Source of the DNA: Numida meleagris | Taxonomy: Eukaryota > Chordata > Aves > Galliformes > Numididae | Length of the DNA: 64,000 nucleotides | Direction of reading: 5' to 3' | Assembly: GCF_002078875.1 (NCBI RefSeq) | Contig: NC_034421.1 | Span: 10,594,872 to 10,658,871 of the forward strand | Shown here: piece by piece, positions 35,040 to 46,700 of the stretch | Layout of the letters: each line of letters starts with the position of its first letter | How positions within the stretch are numbered: position 1 is the first letter of the stretch | Made by a program: the position numbers and the translations under genes | The notes under the pieces: generated by a model | What the model was told of the DNA's origin: nothing | The model's input: only the letters and a program-made list of their open reading frames with translations | Database searches by the model: none

Positions 35040-35370
35040 CTTATTGACGCTCAAAGCGTTTAAATGTGATCTGCAGCTCCTTCACTCTTTGACATTCCAG
35101 TTCTTAAAAAAAGTCAGATATTTTGGCAGGTGCTTAGCTCAGACTTGTTCTTTAGGCTATAAAGCTTTTGCCTGTCTAATTAGCTGTGGCAAAAAGCTGA
35201 GAATGTTGACAATCTGGAGATGTGAGGTAATAAAAAATAGATTATTTACCGGCAGCAAATTAAGCCCTCTAAGAACCAGTGTGATGAGTTGTGCCCCTCT
35301 GACAATTCCCTGTAGCAGACAGATACTACTGTCTCCATCTGTCTATCAGTGCAAAGTGTACCTGATGGCA
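35040..35370. promoter_or_regulatory. block with conserved-element look
   Basis: Frame-poor, non-repetitive sequence with homeodomain-type sites (GCCTGTCTAATTAGCTGTGG at about 35171-35190; AGCAAATTAAGCC) and even base mix. It resembles vertebrate conserved non-coding elements in texture. It lies just upstream of a CR1 copy. Conservation is not testable here. Confidence 0.25.
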
Positions 35371-35504
35371 TGTTTGTAATCTATTTTCCCATGCAAAAGA
35401 CTTGGCTCACCAAAGCCTTCAGAGACTAAAGAAAGAAACCTTTCTGGTGACAGGAGGCAAAATCTGTGTACTTTCAAAGATGACTTTCCCAGTTCTTTCT
35501 GGAA
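35371..35504. other. gap or possible 5' continuation of the CR1 copy
   Basis: No clear feature. The CR1 5' boundary is gradual to the eye and could lie a little upstream of 35505. Confidence 0.4.
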
Positions 35505-37160
35505 CAGTGCAAATAATTGGCCAGTGGCACCTACCTCTGTTTACTAAGGTGGGAACTGGAGGAGCAATGCCCCTCCTGCTGTAAGCAAAGATCAGATTCA
35601 TGACCGCCTGGGTAATCTGAACATCCATAAGTCCATGGGTTCCCATTGGAGGCGTTCTAGACTCCCGAGGGAACTGGCTGATATAGTCGCCAAGCCACTC
35701 TTGATGATATTTGAAAAGTCATGGCAGTCAGCCCTGGTGACCGGAAAAAAGGCAATGTCACACCCATTTTGAAGAAGGGTAGAAAGGATGGCCCAGGGAA
35801 CTACCAACCCATCAGCCTCACCTCAGTGCTGGGAAAGATCATGGAGAAGATCCTCCTGGAAGCTATGCTAAGGCATATGGGAGAGAGGGAGGTGATATGG
35901 GATAACCAGCATGGCTTCACCAGGGTCAGCTCCTGGCAGACCAACATTGTTGCTTTTTATGATGGCATAACTGTGTCAGTAGACAAGGGAAGAGCCACTG
36001 ATGTCATCTATCTGGACTTCTGGAAGGCCTTTGACACAGTCCCACATAACATCCTTCTTCCCAAATTGGAAAGACAGGGATTTGACACGTGGAATGTTCA
36101 ATGGATGAGGAACTAGTTGCAAGATTGAACCCACAGAGCAGTGCTCAGTGGCTCAATGTCTAGATGGAGATTGGTGACAAGTGCTGTCCCTCACCACTGG
36201 GTCAGTACTGGGACTGGTGCCCTTTAACATCTTTGTCAGTGACATCAACAGTGGGATCGAGTGCACTCTCAGCAGGTTTGCATATGACACCAAGCTGTGT
36301 GGGGCGGTCGACACAACCGAAGGATGGGATGCCATTCAGAGACACCTAGGCAGGCTCGGGCAGTGGGCCCAGGATCATGAGGTTGGATAAATCCAAGTGC
36401 AAGGTCTTCCACCTGGGTCATGGCAACTTCTGCTGGCAGTACAAGCTGGAGAATGTAAGGATAGAGCACAGCCCTGCCCAAAAGGACTTGGGGGTACCAG
36501 TGGATAATAAGCTGGACATGTGCCAGAAGTGTGATCTCACAGCCCAGAAAGCCAACTGTGTCCTGGGCTGCATCAAAAAAAGGGTGGCCAGCAAGTTGAG
36601 GGACGTGATCCTGCCCCTCTGCTCTGCGCTGGTGAGACTTCACCCGGAGTACTGTGTCCAGATGTGGAGTAACCAGTACAGGAGAGATGTGGACATGTTG
36701 GAGTGCATCCAGAGGAGGGCCACGAAAATGATCCACGGGACGGAACACCTTCCCTGTGAGGACAGGCTGAGAGAACTGGGGCTGTTCAGCCTGGAGAAGA
36801 GAAGGCTCCAGGGAGACCTGATAGTGGCTTTTCTATATCTAAAGACGGACTATGAGACGGAAGATGACAGGCCCTTTAGCAGGGTCTATTGTGATAAGAC
36901 AAGGGAAAATGGTTTCAAACTAAAAAAGGGCAGATTTAGGTTGGACATAAGGAAGAAGTTATTTACAATAAGGGTGGTGAGGCACTGGCACAGGTTGCTG
37001 AGAGAGGTGGTGAAAGCCCTATTCTTGGAAACATTCAAGGTCAGGCTGGACCAGGCTCTGAGCAACCTGATCGAGCTGCATATGTCCCTGTTCACTGCAG
37101 GGGAGTTGGACTAGACAACCTTTAAGGATCCCCTCCAACTCAAAAGATTCTATGATTCTA
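35505..37160 (+). mobile_element. 5'-truncated CR1 LINE, plus strand
   Basis: A CR1 non-LTR retrotransposon copy of about 1.65 kb, the largest mobile element in the window. It keeps the reverse transcriptase part and the C-terminal part of ORF2 plus the 3' untranslated end; ORF1 and the endonuclease region are absent. The 3' end is diagnostic: GGACTAGACAACCTTTAAGGATCCC, CCAACTC, then ATTCTATG (37147-37154) and a second partial unit to 37160, matching CR1's terminal octamer repeats. No poly(A) tail, as expected for CR1. The 5' edge is estimated: amino-acid similarity is clear from about 35565 and plausible from 35505. Several frameshifts and stops show it is an old, dead copy. Confidence 0.95.
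35565..37114 (+). pseudogene. broken CR1 ORF2 (reverse transcriptase) remnant
   Basis: The protein would reverse-transcribe CR1 RNA at the insertion site. Similarity runs through three frames. From about 35565 frame 1 reads NLNIHKSMG, then [21 protein letters not shown]. Near 35735 it shifts to the frame of 35721-36113 ([24 protein letters not shown] type block, then motif [14 protein letters not shown] with its aspartate kept). TAG at 36114-36116 replaces the usual tryptophan of the RNWL-type motif; TGA follows at 36126. Near 36190 it shifts again (VLGLVPFNIF, ECTLSRF). Motif C reads F-A-Y-D instead of F-A-D-D: codon 36283-36285 is TAT. Near 36375 a small deletion moves to the frame of 36377-37114, which stays open 245 codons through the C-terminal region (CALVRLHPEYCVQMW, ATKMIHGTEHLPCEDRLREL, FRLDIRKKLF) to TAG. 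Not functional. Confidence 0.92.
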
Positions 37161-38328
37161 CTGCAGATGCAGAGTAATTGCACCTTCTTGATTGGACTGG
37201 CAGATGAAGACATGGAGGAAAAGGTGGCTCTGAATTATGGATAAACCAGCTCTTCAGAAGCAAACAGCTCCAATGCTAGAAATGCTGTTTGCTCTGCTCC
37301 ACAGCAACTTTTGTCTGGCTCTGAGAAACCCAACACTGCCATGGGGCGAGGGAAACAAACAGCACTCTAAGCTGAAAGAATGCAAAGCCCATACCAAAAA
37401 TGTTAGCAATAGAAGTGACATGACTTCTTGCCTAGGCACATGGTGACTGGAGCACAGAGTCAAGGAAGCAGTACAGAAGATTTATCCCTTTTTTAAAACC
37501 AGTGCTCAGAAGACACCAATGCTAATACAGATTGTCTGTGAAGGTTACATGTTTGCGGATATTTTGTTAATGGAAGACTGAAAATTATTTATCGTTTTCA
37601 GGTATACTACTGCCCTCGTGTTTGGAGTTGTCTCATCATATAGAAATGTTAAATATGATATCAAGGTTTATTGAGAAGATCACAAAGACATATTTACTTT
37701 ACTGATGTCTGAATGAGTTGAAAAAATTGACACAGACAAGTAAAAACTCTTCAAGCACTTTTAAATTCCAACAGAATTTCCTCCAAGATTTGGACTAAAA
37801 GTTACACAACTAAATCCTGGCAGAGATGGATAAGAAAACAAATGGCAGTTTCTCCCAGCCAGGTAATAGCCTGAGAGTATCAGAAATCTCATGAGTATGA
37901 TTATTGTCAAGAGGCAGTCAGTTCAATTTCAGAGATCAAAGATGATATAGAAATGTTCTGTAACTCTGTTTTGTTAAGCAAAGTGTAAGGACCAGGTAGA
38001 TATAACTTAGCTGAATGGGCTTCAGAAAAGGAGTGAACATTTCTGCGGAGAAGAACATCTAAAATAGTAAATAAGACTGCTTATAAGAAGCCTACTCCTA
38101 TATATGAGTGGATTGTGGGCAGAAAGCTCATGCACATTAATGTAAGACTTTCCACTGACTACTGTAAACTTTGGACTGGGCACTAATGGATGTCAGTTAA
38201 GAAGAAGCTTAGGTTATCCATAACATCCTGCTCGTAGAGGTTACTGCACTTCAAATCCCTTCGTCCGTCTAGGCAAAGGAGCTGATGGGAAAGAAAACTT
38301 GATTTACTGAACTGTGAACAGGAAGAAT
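37161..38328. other. non-coding gap between two opposed CR1 copies
   Basis: Unique AT-rich sequence. No repeat or gene seen. Both neighbouring CR1 copies have their 3' ends facing this gap. Confidence 0.6.
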
Positions 38329-38692
38329 AACAGAATCATGGAATCTTAGAATGGCTTGGGCTGGGAGGGACCTCAAAGATCATCACGTTCCAACCCCCCT
38401 GCCACAGGCAGGGTTGCCAACAACTAAATCAAGAATCAGATCAGGCTGCGCAGGGCTGCATTCAACCCAGCCTTGAACACCTCCAAGGACTGGGCATCCA
38501 CGGCTTCTCTGGGCAGCCTGTGCCAGCACCTCACCACTCTCAGTGAAAACTTCACCTTGACAACTAATCTAAATTTCCCCTCCTTTAGTCTGAAACCATT
38601 CCCCCTTGTCCTATCACTATCTACCCACATAAAAAGTTGATTTCCCTCTAGCTTATAAGCTCCCTTCTTAAGTATTGGAAGAAACAAATTCC
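38329..38692 (-). mobile_element. CR1 LINE 3' fragment, minus strand
   Basis: Plus-strand text ACAGAATCATGGAATCTTAGAATGGCTTGGGCTGGGAGGGACC, CCAACCCCCCTGCCACAGGCAGG, CCTTGAACACCTCCAAGGA, CTTCTCTGGGCAGCCTGTGCCAGCACCTCACCACTCTC, CCATTCCCCCTTGTCCTATCACTATCTACCCA is the reverse complement of a CR1 3' end in the galliform style. On the minus strand a frame closing at 38436 still encodes the ORF2 tail without a break (SDRTRGNGFRLKEGKFRL, then VRCWHRLPREAVDAQSLEVF). Length about 365 bp, strongly 5'-truncated. It looks less decayed than the copy at 35.5-37.2 kb. Confidence 0.95.
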
Positions 38693-40480
38693 ATTTAATA
38701 AATGGCATTTTGTAAGATATTTGCTGAAATAAATTTCACCGAATCCACTGTCTCACTGGTGATCACAGTTAGTAGCAACTGTTCAAAGCACAGGGAACAA
38801 GTGAGCTCAGAAGTTTGGTTTGATTTTCAGCTTTTCCTTCCTGAAAATACTGGAAGAGACTTGAAACGTTAACTTTCCAGTAATACAATTAATTTGAAAA
38901 GGACTTAGGGAGCTGACTGTGTTTCATAAGGCTTTTAAAACAAATACTGGTAATGGACTTGGCAGCTTTTTAGAAAGCTTCGACATCATGGAAGAAAAAA
39001 AAAAAAAGAACCCTTTTCCTATGTGCAGTTCAGAAAGACAGAAAGTGTATTCCCAATATCTGACACCAAGTTTCACTACAATGTTGAAGCCACACACTGA
39101 AGAAAATTAACTGCCAAGGGGATTTTACCAATAAATAATTGAATACAACTTTCAGGAAGGGTCAAGGCTGGTACTTCTTTTCCCTGCAACTATAATGGTG
39201 TGCTGTTCTAAACACTTAGACTACAACTGAATGTGAGACATCACCAAACCTTGTCTGGGGAGGCAAAGATTTGGGGTGCAGAACAAATCTGAAACTAAGG
39301 AAGATAAAAAGAGAGAAGAAAGGAAAGAAGTTGTAGTTTTATTCTGGCTTTTTATACTGTGCATGTTCATATGTTCCTAGTACCTTCTGAACCTATGGAC
39401 CCACCTGATCCATATTTGAGAGCTACATGGCTACCAGATTCAGTTCTATTAGATCTGCAAACACAGGTGACTTAACTGAGAAAAGGGACCTTGCTAAGGG
39501 GAAAACTACTGCATGACACACCATGTACTAGACACAAAAGAGTGCATATACAAGGGGAAGGAGTAGAAGGTGGGCAGGAGGGAGGGAAGCCAACCCTAAG
39601 TGCTATGAAATCTTAAGAAGGAGCTCACATCATCCTGGACATCAAAGAATCCAACCAATGAGATACAAAGCTATTGAAAAGCAGGGTTCATTAGCTACAC
39701 TGCTCACAGAACTGCATGTTTACCATTTTGAGGGAAATGGTCTGAAACTGAAATGTCAAAGCAAAAAAAAATAGAATAAATCTTTGATGCAGGATTTACA
39801 ATGGGTTCATAATAAAAATACAGCTTCTTCTTAAAGCTGCTGGATACAGTTATAGCCATCGTGCATTTAGTGCAGTAGGTATTCACTAATCAGGGCACCA
39901 AACAAAAAGGTACACCATTAGAAATTGCAGCTGGAGTGCTTGAAATTACCTGTGGGAGAAAACTCCTGGCTGGAGCTGACTATCTGGGCTCGCTGTAGAG
40001 GTTCAGTACAGATGCTCCAAAAAACCTCAGATGAATGAATGTCTGGGATGTCACAGGCAGGGAAGCTGTTCCCTGAGCTACTGTTAATGCAGAGGACTTT
40101 GAATCCAGCAAAAGGTAAGCAGCAATAACTTTACTATCGAGGCTCTTATCTCATTTTAGGTCTATTTAAAACAGTTTCACTTGTTTCAAATATGCTGCCT
40201 GATCATTTCACTGGATGCCTTTCTTACCTGCTTTACCAGAAGCAATGAGTGAGAGCAGCAGCTCCTGAAGAGTTATTTGAGATCCTACAGGATCTGAAAG
40301 TTTGTCTCTGTAAGGAGCTTACTCTGTCACTCCTGCACAACACTGGCTGCCCAGATAAACCAAGACAGCAGACTGCTGCAGGGACTCTTTGTATATCAAA
40401 AAAGGGAAGCACATCTTGGTGGAGGTTTTTGGGTGGAGGTGCTCTGTAAGATGAGTTTTCCTGACTTTGCACTATGTGGA
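38693..40480. other. non-coding stretch, no gene seen
   Basis: Unique sequence with an A13 run at about 38995-39007 and a purine-rich stretch at 39296-39331. No gene content recognised. Confidence 0.55.
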
Positions 40481-40532
40481 CCATCACATCTCTTTCCATC
40501 ACATCTCTCTCTCTTTTTTTTTTTTTTTTTTT
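40481..40532 (+). repeat. 15-bp tandem duplication running into T19
   Basis: CCATCACATCTCTTT (40481-40495) is followed by CCATCACATCTCTCT (40496-40510), then TCT and an uninterrupted T19 (40514-40532). Slippage-type simple sequence. Confidence 0.85.
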
Positions 40533-43500
40533 GCAATTCCCTGGTACTGGTAACTCTTTTAGATGCAAACTGCTCATACACACCTCCACTTTTGCTCCAG
40601 CAGTCGAAGCAGGTTCCTGTCCCAGCGCTGGAGAGCAGTGTTCCCTGAGATGAAGTTGTCCTGTTTGCAGGCTTAGTTGCAGTCGTTCCTTCCTCGCCAT
40701 TGCAGTTGGCGTCATGTACCTTGGCACGTAAACATCAACAGGTGCAATGCAGCCAGGAGCACCGTGTAGCACAGTGTGGCGTGAATTAGTACCCTGTTTC
40801 AGACAGGAAAGGGATTAAGAAAAAGGCAGAAAAACAGTTGATAATGACAGTAACTAAATTAGTCAGTAGGAAACAAACTTGCCCCCTTAAATCTTGGGAA
40901 CTTTTTCATTTCCCCGTATGCTTTGATGAGGGAGTGCAACCGAATTCAGCCTTGCATGGGGTTGGGAGGGTTTTAGAGCACTTTTGAGCTGCACTGCTCA
41001 GCCAGTGAGATGCTACAGACAGCAAATGCAATGTGTAGCATTCTCTTTCTCCACTCCTTCTCCTACCCCCGCCTTTGGGAAACATTAAACGACAGCACAA
41101 AAAATTTCTAAGCAACTGAAGTGAAGCGCTGGTTAAAGAAAAACTACCAAAAACAGACATACTGCTCAAAGGGATTTTGAAAGAAAGATTCTGAATTTGA
41201 ATGGAAAATGTCTCTAAATCCTTTAAGCTGCTTTGAAAATCTCAGCCTCCATGATATGGTTTCCATTTAAAATTACAGTATTATTCTGAAAACAACCAGA
41301 AGACAACCTTACCTGAAAGAAAGACAGACAGAAGCAGCCAGAATTTTGCAGTAGTGTGTTTGTTTGTGCTTTTTCTTTAAGCATAGAGTCAATGTATTTA
41401 AGGGCAGGCTGAATGCAAGTCTGTCCTTTCAGTACAGGAACCACTTTGGAGCAGCAGCACCAGGCCCCAGGCAGTACTCAGATAAGCACCACAATAAAGG
41501 GAGGTTCTTGGGGAGCAAAGCTCACAGCAGAGCTTTAAGCTGGGCTCAAACGAATGGCTGTGATAGTTTGAAGCACCTGCAACTACATAGGAGGCTCTGG
41601 ATTTGGAAAGAAACTTTATTGTCAGAAGATTATGTCACTACTTAAGACAATTTATAGCAAAACTAAGTACTACAGCAGGGACTCAAACGTGAACAAAAAA
41701 ATTCACATGAGCATTCTTATTTATACAGATGCCTCCTGCAATGGCACGGTGAACTGCAGCTCTCACACATCATAGACTGGAATGTAGCACATATATAACA
41801 TATCCCTACATCTCTTTGCATTTTATATTCTGCTTGTGTATGCATCTCACCATCCTGGCACTAAAATCTCATCTTAATATTGCATGCTTCTCAGAAATAA
41901 GTTCATTATTTTTTGAAAGAAAGAGAGGCAAAAAAGAAAGGTAGCCAAGTGTTATACAGAGGGTGATGCTGAGGATGTCTTTATAAGTAATCAGGAGTGT
42001 GAAATAACCAGGGTGTTTAGTATTAAAAATGTAAATTCCTTAGAGGTGATCGAGAACAGTACAAAGAGAGATTTAAGCTTCACTTGTGTTGGAGGATTTA
42101 TTAGTTCTTGAAAAGGAAGATTTCAAAGAAACCAGTAATGAATGAGGGAATAATTACATACTGAGTTTGCAGAGAATAAACTAATTATAAAAATATGGTA
42201 TGTTATAGGCCATCTGCCCCCCCCATAAGAACTGAATTGTCAAATTACTGAGCCAGAGATGACACATTATAATTATACTGTTACTATGCAAGATTTAATA
42301 CAAAATCTAACAACATTTTGCAATAACACCCATTTCTCTTTCTTGTTTGAAAATGAGAGTCATTATATGCTATCATGAGATTTGACACTGCTTGTCAGTA
42401 TTCCAGTGTGTCAGGATAACTGCATAACCCATCTTTTTGGAATGAGAAAAGCAAGTGACAAATCCAACAGAGGGATATTTCACTGCCAACACGGGAAATA
42501 AGTGAGTTTCTCTACCATTTGGAGCACAGAGTAATCACTTAATAATCTAAACCAAATTATTTAATTCTATGAATAGGTGCACAGACACTCAACAGAATGC
42601 ATCAAAGCAAGAATGTGTCCCAAACAATTTCTCCTTGCCTTTGGGCTTTCTTTTATTAATCAAAAATAGAGATAAAACAGGCTGTGTCTTCCTTCAGTCT
42701 TAGTGCTGTTACAGTCTTTCCTCTGAGAATGCTCACTTAAAATCTATTTTGATATCTAGTTTAGGCACAAACATAATAACCTCCACCATCCTGAATGCCT
42801 GAGAAGCACGAGCCCCTCCTGGAAATAAAGATGTTTGGAACCTGGTGTTCACTTCCAGCTATTAGCAGTGGTGTATCATAGCTAGGAATTAAATGATTCA
42901 AAATGGTGAAGCCTTTATTTTATACTGCACTGATTTTGTCTGTTACTTACAGGTCTTTCTTCACCTTTCACGATTCCTTATGAAGCTGTGCGCAGTAATT
43001 TCATAAACTTCATGAGGTTCAGTGCCAAAGATCACCCAGCATGTAATTTAGTTGCAGCAGAGTTTTCTTCAGGATTTTATTCTCAGAAGGCTTTCATTTC
43101 CTATTGGTGAGTTTTGGCTTTCCTGAAAAACACAAAGAGAATAACCAGGTAATCTGTACCATCGCTAATGGCAAAAACAGTATTTAAAAGAAAAAAAAGT
43201 ACAGAAAGCCAAAATGGACTGTTTTGCTGTTTCCTCTGCTGATGGCAAGTGTCTGTGCCACGACTGCAGGCACCATCTTCTCAGATGAAATTGCGCCTCT
43301 GCTTGGAAGCTTTGTGCAGCCATGAGCCTGCCATCGTCTCACAGCTGTTTTTCAGGAGTTGTTCACATTTGCTCTGGACCTATTAAAGTTCTTAGCATCA
43401 GGTGGGCAAGGAAGCCTGTCAAAGACAGCAGGATCCTTGTGAGCTTACAGTAGAGCTGCTCATGCACATTTAAACTCTGAAACCTGAAGAAAACCACAAA

Positions 43501-43910
43501 ACATGCAATTTTTCATTAGCTAGTTTTGGTGCCCTGAAAATCTAGTTCCAAAATCTTGTGGGCCAGATAACATTGTGAGAATGTTTCCACTCGCTTCATT
43601 GGTCTTGAGGTAAGAAGCAACTAGATATGGGTGAGGGACAGAAGGAGATGAGAGGTGAGGATATTTTTAAGCACTGTAGTTCTAACACTAAACTACATCC
43701 TACTATAGCTAAGAGTCTGCTTCATCATCCTTCCTCCTCTCTCACCAGTGCTTTAAAATAGTCTTTTCTATTTCCATAATGTTTCTTCAGCAACTACCAA
43801 AACTGCTTACAAAGGGGAAAAAAATTGAGAAGAGATTAAGGTAATATTTCAATTCTTGATGTACAAAAGTACAAGGAGAATCTCCTCCAAGCAAAAGGTT
43901 TTAACATATT
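40533..43910. other. non-coding stretch, no gene seen
   Basis: Contains the end of a 179-codon minus frame (40233-40772), discussed under findings. Otherwise AT-rich unique sequence with C8 at 42217-42224. No repeat family recognised. Confidence 0.5.
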
Positions 43911-43977
43911 AAAGACAAACAAACAACAAGAACAAACCAACAAACAGACAAACCAACAAAACAACATCCACAAAACC
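43911..43977 (+). repeat. A/C-rich (CAAA/CCAA-type) tract
   Basis: AAAGACAAACAAACAACAAG then ACAAACCAACAAACAGACAAACC and similar: degenerate 4-bp repeats of CAAA and CCAA. Confidence 0.8.
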
Positions 43978-46499
43978 CTGAAAAGAAAGAGATGGTAAAA
44001 CACAGAACATTCAAAGCTTTTTCATTGTTATTATAATATCCTTCTGGCTCGAGATGCCCATGTATGATTACAGCTTCCTCTTTGCCCAGGACAGTCTAAA
44101 TCTGGATTCAGTTCTTATTTACACCGCCTTCAAATTAAGGACTTAAAAAGCTACTTAATAAAGCTGACAGTTAGATGAGACAAATTAAATAGAGGTGTTG
44201 AAGAATATACTAAAATTTAGTATTAGGCGTATTACAAATGAAGTTATATTTTCTTCCATTTTTTTTCTTCCATTTATTTTGTTTCAGCTCTATTTTCAGT
44301 GCAATGAAATAAACTGGTATGTTTCTGGACAAGAAGATATGAAGCTGCCACTGTTTTCAAAGAGGTAAGGATCTCCCAGAAGTGTAAGGCATTCAGACTG
44401 GCTTTGCTCATTCAACTCATCTCCCAGGTGGGAAAGTAGGCTGCATCTGAAGAGATCAACCCCACCCCCCCAGCAATATGCTGCATACTCAGCTTACTGA
44501 GTTAAATTCACACTCCAAATTGCTTGCACACGATGGATACGTAGCCCTGCCCTTGCAGTGCAGTAGGTGGCATTCTGTTCAGTTTATGCTGTGGGTCTTT
44601 GAATTGAACCAAGTGTGCCATCTCTGTTGGATGGAACCAGCTGGTAATTACTTTTTAAACTGCTGAAGTTATCCTCAGAAGGGTATTTTTTTGCCCTTAG
44701 GTGAACAGCCCTTTAAAATTAGTATCCAATAACACAGCTACACGTGTCTTTCTGGAGCTGATGTCCAGCCCAAATGTCCACTACTCAGAAAAAAAATCGC
44801 CTTCGGTCTGCATCCTACCTTCAGCACGTTTTGCACATAGGACGTGTCAAAAGTCCGCAGTTTTGTACATGTGAATAGCAAACCAATGTCATCAACTGAA
44901 CACAGCCCTAGCTGAGATTAATTGAAAAGCAAACAAACAGCCAGAAAAACCCTGAAGAGAGATTTTCCCCATCTCAGTATATTAGAAGAGGGATTACTAC
45001 TGACAGCAACTTGAGAGAAGAAGAAATAAAGGACAGTGAAGGGGGAAGTAGTTTGCAGCATTCAATCAGTATGCAGCCTCAGACTCTTAATTTGCAAAAG
45101 CTCTGCTATAGACGACATTCGAGCACTGCTGATAGCCACTTTGCTTCCAATGACTGTAGCTACTGCAGATGCAGTGTAATGACTTCTGTAGCTGTGGAAA
45201 GATTTCCTCAGATGAAAGAGTTATGTCAAAACTTTGTTTGGTAAGACAGCACACACAAAATGGAATCCACTTTGGTGACCTCTGGTCAGGCATGTATACA
45301 TGCACACTTTTTGGGATGCAATGTATATTTAGCTTGCTTGATTTAGCTTTACCTCTCTTGGTGTGTTCTGAAGGGAGAAATGCACAGCGACTTAAATTGT
45401 GTTAGCTCTGTCTCCCTGTACCCACCCATGAGGTCCCATGACTCAAGCACAACCCTCTCCTCCCCCACTACTCCAGCCCCAGCTGCAGGAGTGTAGGGCC
45501 AGCTTGGCCGAGAAGCAGGCACGAGATCGAAGCTCTAGCCACTGCTTGTCCACTCTCGGTCAAATAAAGAGGTCACCTGGCTGTACTTCTAGAATAAGCA
45601 CAGTGCCTAGTTAGCCCGTGCTACAGAAGGGTCCTGGGGGATATTGTTATTTCCTGGCACACGAATAGAGCAGATCCTGCTGACCTCTGCAAAAAGCAAT
45701 AGCCACTGTACTAACACAGGTTCAGGTAATCTCTGTCTGAATTTTCAGTTAGATATAAAAGTTTCCTAACAAGTTTATTGAGTACAGCCTCAGTTAGAGA
45801 CCTACTGAAAATGACCAAGTCCTGAAGCCACAGAAAGCAAGCAATGGGCCCAGCCTCGCTGACTGTCGCTGGGAGAATCACTCTGCTAAGGTAACCAAAC
45901 CCACATGGAATACACACCCAGAGCCAGAGCTCTGCACCTCCCCTTAGCACAGGGGATGCGTGGGCTGGGCCCCAGGTCACTGGATTTCTCTGCCTTTCTG
46001 TCCCAGTGAGTGTAACAAGTGTATTCTAGTGGTGCAAATCCCAAGCGACTGCTACCAGCATCACTTCAACCTTGAAGTGTCTGCTTAAAATGCTGCTCTT
46101 CCTCTGAGTAAAATCATTTTGATCAGATTCTGTCCTCTGCATTTCTCATCTCTCTCTAAACTGAAATGTGAAACATTTTAAACAATAAAAATCACTGTAC
46201 TGGAAAGCTGCACTGTTTACTTTTTGTATGCTGCATACAAGTGTACAGCAGACCTTTAAGAGTTCTAAATTCATTCTGACCTTCTTTGTCGGTTATTTAC
46301 TTTGGGCCTTGAGGAAATGCTTAGCTAAAATGGCCTTTTTCCCTTTCAGAAATCTAATCTTCCAGAAAAATTCCACTGGACAGCAGGTTTTCTAATGGAA
46401 TTACTGTAGTTAATTCCTATCACAGCAGTTCCTTAATGAAAGGCTGGAAGAAAGTCAACAGGTACTGTGTTCTGCAGAAGGTGCTGTAAATATGAGTGT
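43978..46499. other. non-coding stretch, no gene seen
   Basis: Unique sequence. A near-palindrome TTGTATGC-T-GCATACAA lies at about 46217-46233. AAGCACAGTGCCTAG near 45597-45611 faintly recalls a MIR 3' part but is too short to call. Confidence 0.5.
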
Positions 46500-46700
46500 C
46501 TTAGTACAGGAAGGTGTGTCACCCTCCCATCAAGATAATTAATGGTCTCTTGAGTCAGGCAATTAAAGGTTGCAATAATAATCTATAAGATATCTCCCTT
46601 TGTTTCCCAATTAAAACTTTTCAGACTAATTAAAAACATGGTCGTGTCACGCAGTGTGGTGGTTTCCAACCGGCACAATAAAATAATGGGTCTCAGCCAG
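46500..46700. promoter_or_regulatory. AT-rich block with conserved-element look
   Basis: Many spaced TAAT/ATTA sites (GATAATTAATGG, GGCAATTAAAGG, CCCAATTAAAAC, GACTAATTAAAAAC) with no tandem pattern and no frame. Compatible with a developmental enhancer; not shown. Confidence 0.25.

Noticed and set aside
36269..36748. 159-codon minus frame
   Set aside because: Antisense shadow of the plus-strand CR1 reverse transcriptase region.
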